Source: Alphaproteobacteria bacterium (GTDB lineage: Bacteria > Pseudomonadota > Alphaproteobacteria > Rs-D84). Taken from it: a stretch of DNA of 64,000 nt. This document shows, piece by piece, positions 26,601 through 34,827 of the stretch. The stretch is taken from contig SUUL01000003.1 in NCBI GenBank assembly GCA_015062545.1, positions 25,589-89,588 on the forward strand. The letters are read 5' to 3'. Each line of letters begins with the position of its first letter. Within the stretch, counting starts at the first letter, position 1. The notes beneath the pieces were generated by a model, which was not told the origin of the DNA, ran no database searches, and was given only the letters and a program-made list of their open reading frames with translations. Position numbers and translations under genes: made by a program.

Positions 26601-26982
26601 AGATTTTTTCTACATAATCTATATCTATCTTGGTTTTGAAGATTCCACGATCAACTTCGCCATATAACTTTACGGTATCTGTTGGGGTAATGGTTTGCCC
26701 ACGCCAATCTTCATCATCAATTTCGACCGTAATGGAACCTGTTGCATCTTCAAACAGATAATTATCATCACCCATACGCTGAACAATATTGCCCTTGACA
26801 ATTACAGGCACATCGTCACGCATTTCATTAACCTGCTTTACTGTAACGATTGTTTCATTACCACTAACAAAACCTCCCTTGGCATTGGTTGCAACGGATG
26901 CAACGGGTGCCCCTTCAAAATCCGCAAATGCCGCACCAAATGTCAAAATACCCGCCAATAATGCAAATGAAATTTTTTTCAT
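26599..26982 (-). CDS. YgiW/YdeI-family periplasmic OB-fold protein
   Basis: A 127-aa exported protein (signal peptide MKKISFALLAGILTFGAAFA). The mature part matches the bacterial OB-fold family of YgiW/YdeI: VTVKQVNEMRDDVPVIVKGNI, then LFEDATGSITVEIDDEDWRG, then KLYGEVDRG and a final KIDIDYVEK. In Enterobacteria these proteins are linked to stress and polymyxin or peroxide tolerance; the same role here is inference. The start at 26982 follows AAAAGGAG, and a longer reading from 27036 lacks a ribosome binding site. Confidence 0.88.
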   Translation of the reverse strand: MKKISFALLAGILTFGAAFADFEGAPVASVATNAKGGFVSGNETIVTVKQVNEMRDDVPVIVKGNIVQRMGDDNYLFEDATGSITVEIDDEDWRGQTITPTDTVKLYGEVDRGIFKTKIDIDYVEKI

Positions 26983-27071
26983 CGTACAACTCCTTTTGTT
27001 CTTGTTTACAAACAGATTATAACATATCAAGAACACAATGTGTCCAGGAAAAAATGTACGAAAACAAAAGC

Positions 27072-27098
27072 AAAAAAATCCCCCAAACGGGGGATATT
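27072..27098 (-). terminator. Terminator of the FKBP-type isomerase gene
   Basis: ATCCCCC (27078-27084) and GGGGGAT (27089-27095) with an AAAC loop are followed by a T run on the minus strand, just beyond the stop at 27102. Confidence 0.85.
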
Positions 27099-27101
27099 TA
27101 C

Positions 27102-27434
27102 TTATTTATCAACAACATCCAAGACTTTTACCTTGAACACAACAGATTTTCCTGCCAGTTCTGGAACGTATTGTTCTGGGAAAGTAATGTTAATATCACG
27201 TTCTTCCCCTTCTGCCATACCAACAACCTGTTCTTCAAAACCTGGCACAAACTGACCACTGCCCAACTTCAATGGGAAATTTTCCGCTGTTCCACCTGGG
27301 AATTGAACACCATCCAAGTACCCGGCAAAATTAATAACAACTGTATCACCATTTTCTGCGACAACCGTCTTTTCACCACAGCCTGCCAACCCCAATGCCG
27401 CACAAATTCCCATAACAGATACTACTTTTTTCAT
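27102..27434 (-). CDS. FKBP-type peptidyl-prolyl isomerase-like lipoprotein
   Basis: A 110-aa envelope lipoprotein with lipobox LAGC near residue 19. The body is an FKBP-like domain: [20 protein letters not shown], then [19 protein letters not shown] and [20 protein letters not shown]. The form resembles the trigger-factor PPIase subtype, and the domain seems compact but complete. The family catalyses proline isomerisation during folding, here presumably in the periplasm. The start follows AAAGGGTG. The 27-bp gap from the upstream lipoprotein gene suggests co-transcription. Confidence 0.88.
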   Translation of the reverse strand: MKKVVSVMGICAALGLAGCGEKTVVAENGDTVVINFAGYLDGVQFPGGTAENFPLKLGSGQFVPGFEEQVVGMAEGEERDINITFPEQYVPELAGKSVVFKVKVLDVVDK

Positions 27435-27461
27435 TTTTTCACCCTTTGTTTAAGTTTGTTG

Positions 27462-28025
27462 TTATTTGTTGTAAACACACCTAAAACCATATTCGCGCAT
27501 TGTTGCACCTTCGGCTTCGATTCTGTAATCAAAATATGGTGTTGGGCGCATTGCATCAAAAGACGGCCTGTCATATACCATTACGATACTGTCTGCATTA
27601 CGTCCACAAACACGTTTCATTTCATAATCTGCCACCGCGGATAACACACTGCGCGAATCGCCATCAATATCCATACCATCTGCATTTTGCATCAAGCGCA
27701 AGCGCATTTCACGCAAATCAGTATTTCCCAACAGAATCTGCACACGCACCATTGTTCCGCGATATTCCTGCCAACGCGTTTCCATACGTGACGTATTCCA
27801 ACGATTAGAATTCTGTTCTTTTTCTGCAGCAGTTTTTGGCTTGTACGAATCGATATTTGCATATTGATTGTCCGCCTGCATAAATTCACTGGTACGTTCA
27901 TTATACAGTGGTGCATCTGCCCCACCCTGTGCAAAATCTTTTTCATTATATGGTGTATCTGCATTATTCAAGCATCCCGCCAACAGCACACTTGACAACA
28001 AAACAAACAAAAATGATTTTTTCAT
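27462..28025 (-). CDS. Lipoprotein of unknown function (187 aa)
   Basis: The N-terminus MKKSFLFVLLSSVLLAGC is a lipoprotein signal. The mature protein has two regions: an Asn/Gln-rich N-terminal half and a C-terminal domain beginning near MVRVQILLGNTDLREMRLRL, with two cysteines (RVCGRNADS and FRCVYNK). I do not recognise the family. It precedes the FKBP-type lipoprotein on the same strand, probably in one transcript, and diverges from the VirB11-like gene. Confidence 0.68.
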   Translation of the reverse strand: MKKSFLFVLLSSVLLAGCLNNADTPYNEKDFAQGGADAPLYNERTSEFMQADNQYANIDSYKPKTAAEKEQNSNRWNTSRMETRWQEYRGTMVRVQILLGNTDLREMRLRLMQNADGMDIDGDSRSVLSAVADYEMKRVCGRNADSIVMVYDRPSFDAMRPTPYFDYRIEAEGATMREYGFRCVYNK

Positions 28026-28066
28026 TCTTAATCTCTCTTTTTTTTCATTTTAACAAATAAAGACTT

Positions 28067-28095
28067 TTGATTCAAGTCACGATTTATGGTAAAAT
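28067..28095 (+). promoter_or_regulatory. Promoter of the VirB11-like gene, apparently leaderless
   Basis: TTGATT (28067-28072) and TAAAAT (28090-28095) are 17 nt apart. The in-frame ATG at 28103 lies 8 nt beyond the -10. The upstream ATG at 28067 would fall inside the promoter, so it is not the start. Confidence 0.6.
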
Positions 28096-28102
28096 TACTT
28101 TG

Positions 28103-29062
28103 ATGTCAAATATTGTTCTGGAATCTTTATTAAAACCACTAGAAGAATTCTACAAGCCATCATTTGTAGAAGAAATCGCCATAAATCACGCGGGCCAGGT
28201 TTGGATGCGTCTGCATGGTGCGCGCGTTCCGTGGGTTGCATATAACTCGGAAACATTAAGCAAGCAATACTTGGTTGATTTAATTCATACGGTTGCGAAC
28301 ATATACGAACGTCCATTCGACCCGGTGCATGGGATACCTGTGGTTTATGCCACATTACCTGGCAATCACCGTTTTACTGCCATTGCGGGCCCCAACGTTC
28401 AGTACGATGAAAACGATTTAACTGGTGGTGTTGCGATGAACATCCGCGGTGGTGGCGCGCACGAAACCAGTTTTGAGAACTATCATCTAAAGCGCGGGCA
28501 ACAATTATTAAAGGTAAAGCCACGTGAAAATATACGTCCCGATGATCCATACGAACGATTAATGACCGCCATCAATGACGGCAGTCCGATATTAATATCT
28601 GGTGCGACCGCCACAGGTAAGACGACATTTTTGAATCACATGTTAACATTAATTGACCCAAACAGTCGTGTCATTACCGTTGAAGATGCACGTGAAATTC
28701 GCGTTCCCCAACAAAATCGTGTACATTTTATTTTGTCACGTACAGAACAATCCAATAATTTCAACTATGCGCGCTTGCTGGATTTAGTGGTTCGTATGAC
28801 CCCAGACGTAATTATTGGTGGTGAAATTTCTACGGATAACGCGGCTGTACTGTGGGAAATGTTAGGTACTGGTCACGACCATTTCTATACAACAATTCAC
28901 GCAGAAAGTGCCGAAGCAGCCTATGCTGCATTTGCGGACAGAATTTTGCACACCCAACCTGCGTATGACCGTACAGATTTAATGGCAGAAATGCGCAAGA
29001 AAATTCGTGTTGTACAATTATCACGCGATGGTTCTTTACGCGCTGTAACCGAAGTAGTTTAA
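28103..29062 (+). CDS. VirB11/CpaF-type secretion ATPase, isolated
   Basis: A hexameric traffic ATPase of the type that energises type IV secretion or pilus assembly at the inner membrane. With the ATG at 28103 the protein is 319 aa, near the VirB11 length. It has a Walker A SGATATGKTT (about residues 165-174), Asp box ITVEDAREI, Walker B-like DVIIGGEIS and His box TGHDHFYTTIHAES. An N-terminal domain (about 1-130) precedes the ATPase core. No VirB4, VirB8-10 or VirD4 homolog lies in the window, so its partners must be elsewhere. It is followed at 27 bp by a small gene, probably in the same transcript. Confidence 0.9.
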   Translation: MSNIVLESLLKPLEEFYKPSFVEEIAINHAGQVWMRLHGARVPWVAYNSETLSKQYLVDLIHTVANIYERPFDPVHGIPVVYATLPGNHRFTAIAGPNVQYDENDLTGGVAMNIRGGGAHETSFENYHLKRGQQLLKVKPRENIRPDDPYERLMTAINDGSPILISGATATGKTTFLNHMLTLIDPNSRVITVEDAREIRVPQQNRVHFILSRTEQSNNFNYARLLDLVVRMTPDVIIGGEISTDNAAVLWEMLGTGHDHFYTTIHAESAEAAYAAFADRILHTQPAYDRTDLMAEMRKKIRVVQLSRDGSLRAVTEVV

Positions 29063-29089
29063 TTTAACAAAAAAAGACAGGAGAAAAAA

Positions 29090-29326
29090 ATGGATCCAGA
29101 AACAGGCATTGTCACAGATTCCACATACAGACAACCACAAAGCCCAGCTGTAAAAGAAAGTCTAAAAAAATACAGTGAAGAAAAATTGCTAGATGCAGCC
29201 GAACGTGAAGAACGCATGCTGAATTCCCCCAGCATATTTGACAAATTTCTAGAAGGAATCGCTGCGATTTCACACAAGATAAAAAACAAAAAAACAACAA
29301 TTAAAGCACCAGAAAAAGAACGTTAA
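29090..29326 (+). CDS. Small charged protein of unknown function (78 aa)
   Basis: A short soluble protein with no signal peptide, rich in Lys and Glu, with a predicted helix around KEYSEEKLLDAAEREERM-like residues 25-45 and a basic C-terminus. A good AGGAG ribosome binding site and a position between the VirB11-like gene and a shared terminator support it as real and co-transcribed. I recognise no family; a partner of the ATPase is only a positional guess. Confidence 0.65.
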   Translation: MDPETGIVTDSTYRQPQSPAVKESLKKYSEEKLLDAAEREERMLNSPSIFDKFLEGIAAISHKIKNKKTTIKAPEKER

Positions 29327-29354
29327 AAAAACCGCCAAACGGCGGTTTTTTTAT
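29326..29354. terminator. Bidirectional terminator, virB11 unit and ppiD
   Basis: AAACCGCC (29329-29336) and GGCGGTTT (29341-29348) with an AAAC loop and flanking A/T runs lie between convergent genes. Confidence 0.9.
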
Positions 29355-30763
29355 TTTGCAAAGAATCTGTTATAAACTTTTTCATTTATTTCCAGTGGGT
29401 ATTCACGCATCAAGAAGGAATTATAATCATCTTGAACCGCGTTCAAAGAAACGCCCTGTAATTCTTTATTCAGTTCATCCATTTTCTTTGTATCAACCTG
29501 TGGCGAAATTGCTTTTTTAACACTTAACACATAGAAAGCATCTTCACCTGGGACAATAGAATTTGTTCCTGCATCACCACGGAACGCCGCCACCAAGACA
29601 TCTGTTGGTGCACCTTTTGCACGGGAAACTGTTGCCGCCTTGACACCCGCCAATTTCCCATTTTCATTCAAATCCACCAACAATTCATTTGCGCGCAGAT
29701 ATGCCTGTTTTTTCTGTTCTGATTTCTGCCAATCTGAAATCAAAGATTTTTTTACATCTGCAAAATCTGCCACATGCGCTGGGTTAACTTTATCAACACG
29801 AACGAACACAAAACCATCTTTGGTTTCAATCATTTCGCTTTCCAGTCCTTCTTCCATATCAAAGATTTTTGCAATCATTGTATCCGTCATCAGTTTATCC
29901 ACAGGACGACCATCGCGATTAAACGCAGGATAAGTCACATATTTTGCCCCATGTTTTTTTGCGGCATCCTGCATAGATTCCCCTGCGATAATGTCATCTT
30001 CGACCTTGACTGCAACCGCATACCCTGCATCATAGCTGTCTGGTTGCATGGTATCTGCGGCAACAAAAACATACGACACAGCACGTGTTTCCGGCACAGT
30101 CTTTGGATTTTTCTTGTAAAATTCCGTCAACTGTTCATCAGACGGCGCGGCCACCTTGAAATCAGAATATTTTACAGTTGCATATTCTATTTCACGTTCA
30201 CCATATCTGGCATCATACGCGGCACGTTTTGCAAATTCTGGCACCGGCACCGGCACAGACATTGCCCCCAACACCATCGAGCGTAAAATTTGATTCCGCA
30301 AAACATTCGCAAAGTCCGCTTCTGAATACCCAGAATTGCTTAACAATCTGTCAAATAACAGTGTTGAAAATTCGCCATTTGATTGGAATTCTGGATAGCT
30401 GCGAATTTCACGTGCGATTCGTTTATCACTGACCACAAACCCCAAATCATCTGCACGATTTTGCACCATCTGTTCTGTTGCCACACTTTGCAAGATTTGT
30501 TGATTAAACGCATCTTGTGCCGCTGCATCAGTATAAATATTACGTTGTTCTTCGCGTGACATTTGGGCCAACTGGCGCGATTTAGCATTATTAAACTGCT
30601 GTGCCGATATTTCTGCGCCCCCCACAGTCATCAAATTATTATTACCTGCGACCCCGCCAAAAATCCATTCAGCGACACCCCAACCAACAAAAGAAAACGC
30701 CAAAATGCCAATCATAATTTTGGCAACAGGTTTTTCCGAAGCATTTCTTAAATATTCTAGCAT
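29351..30763 (-). CDS. PpiD/SurA-type inner-membrane periplasmic folding factor
   Basis: A 470-aa protein anchored by one N-terminal membrane helix (about residues 14-38, IMIGILAFSFVGWGVAEWIFGG) with a large periplasmic part. The N-terminal SurA-like chaperone domain (about 40-190) contains the typical ISAQQF and QQILQSVATEQMV helices. A parvulin-like region follows (about 225-345), but a convincing isomerase signature is not evident. This is the domain order of PpiD, which helps outer-membrane proteins leave the Sec translocon. The role fits a genome so rich in exported proteins. The ATG follows AAAAGGGG. Confidence 0.85.
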   Translation of the reverse strand: MLEYLRNASEKPVAKIMIGILAFSFVGWGVAEWIFGGVAGNNNLMTVGGAEISAQQFNNAKSRQLAQMSREEQRNIYTDAAAQDAFNQQILQSVATEQMVQNRADDLGFVVSDKRIAREIRSYPEFQSNGEFSTLLFDRLLSNSGYSEADFANVLRNQILRSMVLGAMSVPVPVPEFAKRAAYDARYGEREIEYATVKYSDFKVAAPSDEQLTEFYKKNPKTVPETRAVSYVFVAADTMQPDSYDAGYAVAVKVEDDIIAGESMQDAAKKHGAKYVTYPAFNRDGRPVDKLMTDTMIAKIFDMEEGLESEMIETKDGFVFVRVDKVNPAHVADFADVKKSLISDWQKSEQKKQAYLRANELLVDLNENGKLAGVKAATVSRAKGAPTDVLVAAFRGDAGTNSIVPGEDAFYVLSVKKAISPQVDTKKMDELNKELQGVSLNAVQDDYNSFLMREYPLEINEKVYNRFFAK

Positions 30764-30774
30764 TTATTCCCCTT

Positions 30775-30802
30775 TTGCGTTACCATAGCAAAACGATATA
30801 AT
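30775..30802 (+). promoter_or_regulatory. Promoter of tpiA-grpE
   Basis: TTGCGT (30775-30780) and a perfect TATAAT (30797-30802) are 16 nt apart, with AAAAAAGGAG before the ATG at 30831. Confidence 0.65.
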
Positions 30803-30830
30803 AAAAATCAACGAAAAAAGGAGATTTTCA

Positions 30831-31535
30831 ATGAAAATTATTGCAGGCAACTGGAAGATGAACGGTACATGTGCAAGTCTGGAATCTGTGGTGCACGATT
30901 TATCTTCTGTTGAAACAAATAATAGAATTATTTTGTGCGTACCATATACAATGTTGGGTGTAAAATCTGACAAAATCGCCATTGGTGCCCAAGATGTCAG
31001 TGCCCACACCCACGGCGCATATACTGGCGAAGTATCTGCATCAATGGTTGCAGACATGGGCGCAAAGTACACAATTATCGGCCACAGTGAATGTCGTCAA
31101 TACCATGGCGACACCAACGACACCGTTCGTGCCAAGGCTGAACAAGCATTGGCAAATGGCTTGATTCCAATTATATGTGTTGGCGAAACCATGGATGAAA
31201 AGCAAGCTGGCAAAACAATGGAAATTATTGAATCTGGCGTACGTGAATCCATTCCATCAGATGTTAATTCTGACATTATTGTTGCATACGAACCACGTTG
31301 GGCGATTGGTGCGGGTCTGACACCAACATCTGACGAGATTGCCGCGGCGCACACGCTGATTGCGAACACATTAACAGATATGGGATTATCGGGTACCCCG
31401 GTATTATATGGCGCATCCGTCAAGGGATCAAATGCGGCAGAAATCATGTCCATACCAAACGTAGATGGCGTATTGGTTGGTGGTGCATCCTTGAAAAGTG
31501 ACGATTTCATACCTATAATAACCAGTGTTAAATAA
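30831..31535 (+). CDS. tpiA: Triosephosphate isomerase
   Basis: This cytoplasmic glycolytic enzyme interconverts dihydroxyacetone phosphate and glyceraldehyde 3-phosphate. Catalytic residues are visible: the N-K of AGNWKMNG, the His of IIGHSECR and the Glu of VAYEPRWAIGAG. The flexible loop and the C-terminal VGGASLK phosphate-binding motif are intact. At 234 aa it is a little shorter than the common 250 aa. Only 18 bp separate it from grpE on the same strand. Confidence 0.97.
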   Translation: MKIIAGNWKMNGTCASLESVVHDLSSVETNNRIILCVPYTMLGVKSDKIAIGAQDVSAHTHGAYTGEVSASMVADMGAKYTIIGHSECRQYHGDTNDTVRAKAEQALANGLIPIICVGETMDEKQAGKTMEIIESGVRESIPSDVNSDIIVAYEPRWAIGAGLTPTSDEIAAAHTLIANTLTDMGLSGTPVLYGASVKGSNAAEIMSIPNVDGVLVGGASLKSDDFIPIITSVK

Positions 31536-31553
31536 TTATATAGTATTGAAAAA

Positions 31554-32090
31554 ATGGAAAACACAATGAACGAAGACAAAGAAGTAGCCGTGGAATCAGT
31601 ATCTGTTGAAGATGCCACAACATCGGAAACAGTTTCTGGGGACATAAACCCAGAATTAGAAAGTTTGAATACAAAACTGGCTGAAATGAACGATAAATAC
31701 CTGCGTATGGCGGCAGAATTGGAAAACACACGCCGCCGTGCGGCATTGGATGCCGAATCGCGCGCCCGCAATCGTGCAATATCTGTTGCAGAAAAGATTT
31801 TGCCTGTTATGGATGCAGTTGATGCGGCCTTGAAATTATCCCCAGATGATGCGGGCATAAAATCTATGTCCATGGCATTGGAATCTGCATTTGAACAAAT
31901 CGGTATCACCCGCATTAAATCTGTGGGCGAACCATTGAACCCGGCGTTGCATAACGCGATTCAGGCGATTGATGCGCCATGCGATGGCGAATCGCGTCCT
32001 GCGCCAAACACAATTATTCAAGAAATGCAATGTGGATACATGATGGGTGACACAGTATTACGCACCGCCATGGTTGTGGTCTGTAAATAA
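31554..32090 (+). CDS. grpE: GrpE nucleotide exchange factor
   Basis: The co-chaperone that exchanges nucleotide on DnaK in the cytoplasm. An acidic N-terminus is followed by a long helix (about residues 35-90, with ELENTRRRAALDAESRARN) and a C-terminal beta-domain with NPALHNAIQAI and MMGDTVLRTAMVVV. Length (178 aa) is typical. Start choice between 31554 and 31566 is not settled, since no clear ribosome binding site is seen before either. It is probably co-transcribed with tpiA. No terminator follows; the gene runs straight into the repeat array. Confidence 0.95.
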   Translation: MENTMNEDKEVAVESVSVEDATTSETVSGDINPELESLNTKLAEMNDKYLRMAAELENTRRRAALDAESRARNRAISVAEKILPVMDAVDAALKLSPDDAGIKSMSMALESAFEQIGITRIKSVGEPLNPALHNAIQAIDAPCDGESRPAPNTIIQEMQCGYMMGDTVLRTAMVVVCK

Positions 32091-32120
32091 CCAAAAAATT
32101 GTAAAATAACTGCTTCTGTT

Positions 32121-32727
32121 CCCTGCCCCCTTGTGGGGCGGGTCAGAATTCCCGACAATTTATTGGCGTTGGAATTCTGGGGTGGGGGTAAAAAACAAAG
32201 GAAATAAACAGAATTTTTGTGAAAAAATTCTGTCATTCTGAACTTGATTCAGAACCCAGGTATTGCGCGCATGCGCGCACAAATAACAAAGATGTATCAC
32301 CTAGGTTCTGGGGTCAAGCCCCAGAATGACAATTTTTTTTGTAAAAAAAAATTGTAGTAAGTAATTATGGTAAAAAATATGCTGATATTCCCTGCCCCCT
32401 TGTGGGGCGGGTCAGAATTCCCGGCAATTTATTGACGTTGGAATTCTGGGGTGGGGGTAAAAAACAAAGGAAATAAACAGAATTTTTGTGAAAAAATTCT
32501 GTCATTCTGAACTTGATTCAGAACCCAGGTATTGCGCGCATGCGCGCACAAATAACAAAGATGTATCACCTAGGTTCTGGGGTCAAGCCCCAGAATGACA
32601 ATTTTTTTTGTAAAAAAAAATTGTAGTAAGTAATTATGGTAAAAAATATGCTGATATTCCCTGCCCCCTTGTGGGGCGGGTCAGAATTCCCGGCAATTTA
32701 TTGACGTTGGAATTCTGGGGTGGGGGT
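32121..32727. repeat. Tandem array of the 269-bp serial-palindrome repeat
   Basis: Two full units (32121-32389 and 32390-32658) and a 69-bp partial third (32659-32727) are in direct tandem with an exact 269-bp period and only a few differences. Each unit contains the palindromes described for copy 1, for example TGTCATTCTG (32231-32240) with CAGAATGACA (32322-32331). The stretch 32091-32782 holds no gene; open frames here run through the repeat itself. Confidence 0.92.
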
Positions 32728-32756
32728 ATTTCCACAATATTTTGTAAAAACGCGAA

Positions 32757-32784
32757 CAAAAATCGCCCAATCGGGCGACTTTTT
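32757..32784 (-). terminator. Terminator of the 127-aa secreted protein gene
   Basis: TCGCCC (32763-32768) and GGGCGA (32773-32778) with an AATC loop are followed on the minus strand by a T run, ending next to the stop at 32783. Confidence 0.8.
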
Positions 32785-33166
32785 ATTCATAATTACAATC
32801 ACTGACCAACGACCAAGAACCACTGGCATCTGTTCCTGTTGTACCCGATGCAACATAGCACGAAGAAATCCCCAGTAAATTCGCAGATGGCGATGTGCTG
32901 TCAACTGTGGTGTCACCAACTGTCCACGATGGACAATCAACACATGTGTTCGTTGTATCCATATATTGCCCCGCAGAACACGACATTGCAGCAATCGGTG
33001 TCAACGCCAAAGATGCGTACGCAGGTATTGTACCAATTTCATGAAAATCGCCACATGATTCTGCCAAATGCGCACCAGATACATTAAGGCTGACCGTGCC
33101 AGTGGGACATGTCGCGTATGCCGCCCCAGATATCATACATGTAAATAAAATTAAATTTTTCTTCAT
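32783..33166 (-). CDS. Small cysteine-containing secreted protein (127 aa)
   Basis: The signal peptide MKKNLILFTCMISGAAYA is followed by CPTGTVSLNVSG. Further cysteines occur in SCGDF, MSCSAGQYMDTTNTCVDCP and SSCYVAS. The CSAGQYMDTTNTCVDCP part resembles a single unit of the cysteine-repeat protein at 18996-22082. No enzyme motif is present. It is probably a small disulfide-stabilised surface or periplasmic protein. It lies in a cluster with two other small secreted genes and ends at its own terminator. Confidence 0.65.
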   Translation of the reverse strand: MKKNLILFTCMISGAAYATCPTGTVSLNVSGAHLAESCGDFHEIGTIPAYASLALTPIAAMSCSAGQYMDTTNTCVDCPSWTVGDTTVDSTSPSANLLGISSCYVASGTTGTDASGSWSLVSDCNYE

Positions 33167-33194
33167 TTGATTATATACCTTGTTATATATTGTT

Positions 33195-33668
33195 TTATTC
33201 CGACAACGGATAAATCATTGCGTTATATTCATCCGACCCGGTATTTTGTATAATATTACCACACCTCATTGCACAATAGCGCATACAGTCACTTTCATTA
33301 CCCCATTGTGTGGGCGATACAATCCAAGGGGATACATACGGCCCCAACAAGCGACATACGCATACCTTGTTATAATCCATCATAGCTCGTTCTACATTTA
33401 TTGCCGTAACACCATCATCTGCATACTCACTAACTCCGGCGACACATTCACCAACACCAATAAATCGGACGGTATTGGTTCCGTTGGCGGGGGAACTTAC
33501 ATCGCACTCTGCCGCCCAGTAATCATAGTAGTCCCAGTTGGAAGCCGCCATAGTTTCATTCATCTCTTGTGCTGTACAATTTTGAATTGCATCTGCGCAA
33601 ACACTAACGGCGGACGCATCACCAAATATCAATATGACAAACAAGAAAAAAGATATAAATTTTCGCAT
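33195..33668 (-). CDS. Small secreted protein (157 aa), family B
   Basis: The signal peptide is MRKFISFFLFVILIFGDASA. The C-terminal half shares a cysteine pattern with the next gene upstream (33688-34179): K-[VI]-C-x-C-R-[LI]-[LI]-x-P, then C-M-x-x-C-A-x-[RQ]-C-[GA]-N. This shows the two are paralogs. No known family is recognised. The start follows GGGGGG. It sits 19 bp downstream of its paralog, probably in the same transcript. Confidence 0.68.
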   Translation of the reverse strand: MRKFISFFLFVILIFGDASAVSVCADAIQNCTAQEMNETMAASNWDYYDYWAAECDVSSPANGTNTVRFIGVGECVAGVSEYADDGVTAINVERAMMDYNKVCVCRLLGPYVSPWIVSPTQWGNESDCMRYCAMRCGNIIQNTGSDEYNAMIYPLSE

Positions 33669-33687
33669 ATATTACCCCCCATATCTG

Positions 33688-34179
33688 TTATTGTGCATAG
33701 TAAAAAGCCTTATTTGTTTGGAAAAAACTTGCACGAAAATTACTATTAGTTCTATACGTGTTCGCGCACTGATACGCGCATTTTTGCATACAAGCGGTTT
33801 CGGTTGTAAAATACGTACTGGCATCCAGTTGCCGCCATGTTGAATGTATTGGTGATATAATTCTACAATAACATATTTTGTTTCCACCGCCCGATGCATG
33901 GGTCAATTTGATTATACTCGCCTGCAAGCCATTTGTAGATGTGGCCGTACTGGGAACGCTATAATTGGTGGTTGCACAAGAAGAAATCCCCTTGATGTCA
34001 GTTATGTTACCATTACCATGTCGCCAATTAACGGTCCAATCCACGGCATAATCTGGCGCAGTATATCCAGTTGCGCTACCCAGACCGACAAATTGCCCTA
34101 TCGCGATGCATTTTTCATACGCGTATGCGCCACCAAACACCCCCACCAATAATAATGATAAAATCAAGCGTTTTAACAT
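33688..34179 (-). CDS. Small secreted protein (163 aa), family B
   Basis: The start at 34179 has an AAGGG ribosome binding site and a clean signal peptide (MLKRLILSLLLVGVFGGAYA); a reading from 34269 lacks both. The mature protein has KICYCRIISP and CMQKCAYQCANTY, the same cysteine framework as the 33195-33668 product. It is likely the first gene of a two- or three-gene leftward unit of small secreted proteins. Function is unknown. Confidence 0.68.
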   Translation of the reverse strand: MLKRLILSLLLVGVFGGAYAYEKCIAIGQFVGLGSATGYTAPDYAVDWTVNWRHGNGNITDIKGISSCATTNYSVPSTATSTNGLQASIIKLTHASGGGNKICYCRIISPIHSTWRQLDASTYFTTETACMQKCAYQCANTYRTNSNFRASFFQTNKAFYYAQ

Positions 34180-34334
34180 AAGACCCTTCCCCCTTTGCAA
34201 TACAATAACACCAACCACCCGACCGTTTCGACCGAATCGAATTGTGATGCGCATCATATCGCGATGCATGCGTTGTATGCACGGGTTTCAAGTCCCATAC
34301 CCAATAAAACATGGGCAACATAAATAACACTGTT

Positions 34335-34364
34335 ACTATAGACCACATTCACAATTTATATCAA
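34335..34364 (-). promoter_or_regulatory. Possible promoter of the small secreted protein operon
   Basis: On the minus strand TTGATA (34359-34364) and TATAGT (34335-34340) are 18 nt apart. This leaves a leader of about 150 nt before the ATG at 34179. Confidence 0.45.
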
Positions 34365-34429
34365 GTAAAAAATCCCCCCGATTCACACTTTCTGTATTTG
34401 TTTTACCCCGCGACACACTTTTATCATCA

Positions 34430-34776
34430 CGCGCCCGGCCCCCGCGGGAATGACAAGAATCACAGATTCTTGTAAAAATATTGGCAGAGAACCCCTGCCC
34501 CCTTGTGGGGCGGGTCAGAATTCCCGGCAATTTATTGGCGTTGGAATTCTGGGGTGGGGGTAAAAAACAAAGGAAATAAACAGAATTTTTGTGAAAAAAT
34601 TCTGTCATTCTGAACTTGATTCAGAACCCAGGTAATGCGCGCACAAATAACAAAGGATTAATTGTACCTAGGTTCTGGGGTCAAGCCCCAGAATGACAAT
34701 TTTTTTGTAAAAAAATTGTAGTAAGTAATTCTTGTGAAAAAATATTCTGATATTCCCTGCCCCCTTGTGGGGCAGG
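34430..34776. repeat. Serial-palindrome repeat, single copy
   Basis: One unit of 262 bp (34493-34754) plus a 22-bp start of the next (34755-34776). It has the same palindromes, for example TGTCATTCTG (34603-34612) with CAGAATGACA (34689-34698). As in copy 1, it is preceded by a shared flank with a CCCCCGCGGGAATGACAAGAAT-like segment. The part around 34636-34665 differs from the array units by a short deletion. Nothing else is visible between 34365 and 34800. Confidence 0.85.
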
Positions 34777-34798
34777 AAACATCAGAATAAAAAACATA

Positions 34799-34825
34799 AA
34801 AAATCGCCCGATTGGGCGATTTTAA
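34799..34825 (-). terminator. Terminator of rpsU
   Basis: AAATCGCCC (34801-34809) and GGGCGATTT (34814-34822) with a GATT loop and flanking A/T runs directly follow the rpsU stop. Confidence 0.85.
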
Positions 34826-34827
34826 TC

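Noticed and set aside
32018..32236. Small frame MTEFFHKNSVYFLC in the repeats (also 34336-34608 and 16948-17208)
   Set aside because: The frame is part of the repeat itself, overlaps grpE or the tRNA, and lacks a ribosome binding site; kept only as a repeat property.
32121..32727. Insertion sequence
   Set aside because: No transposase frame; units are short serial palindromes in tandem.
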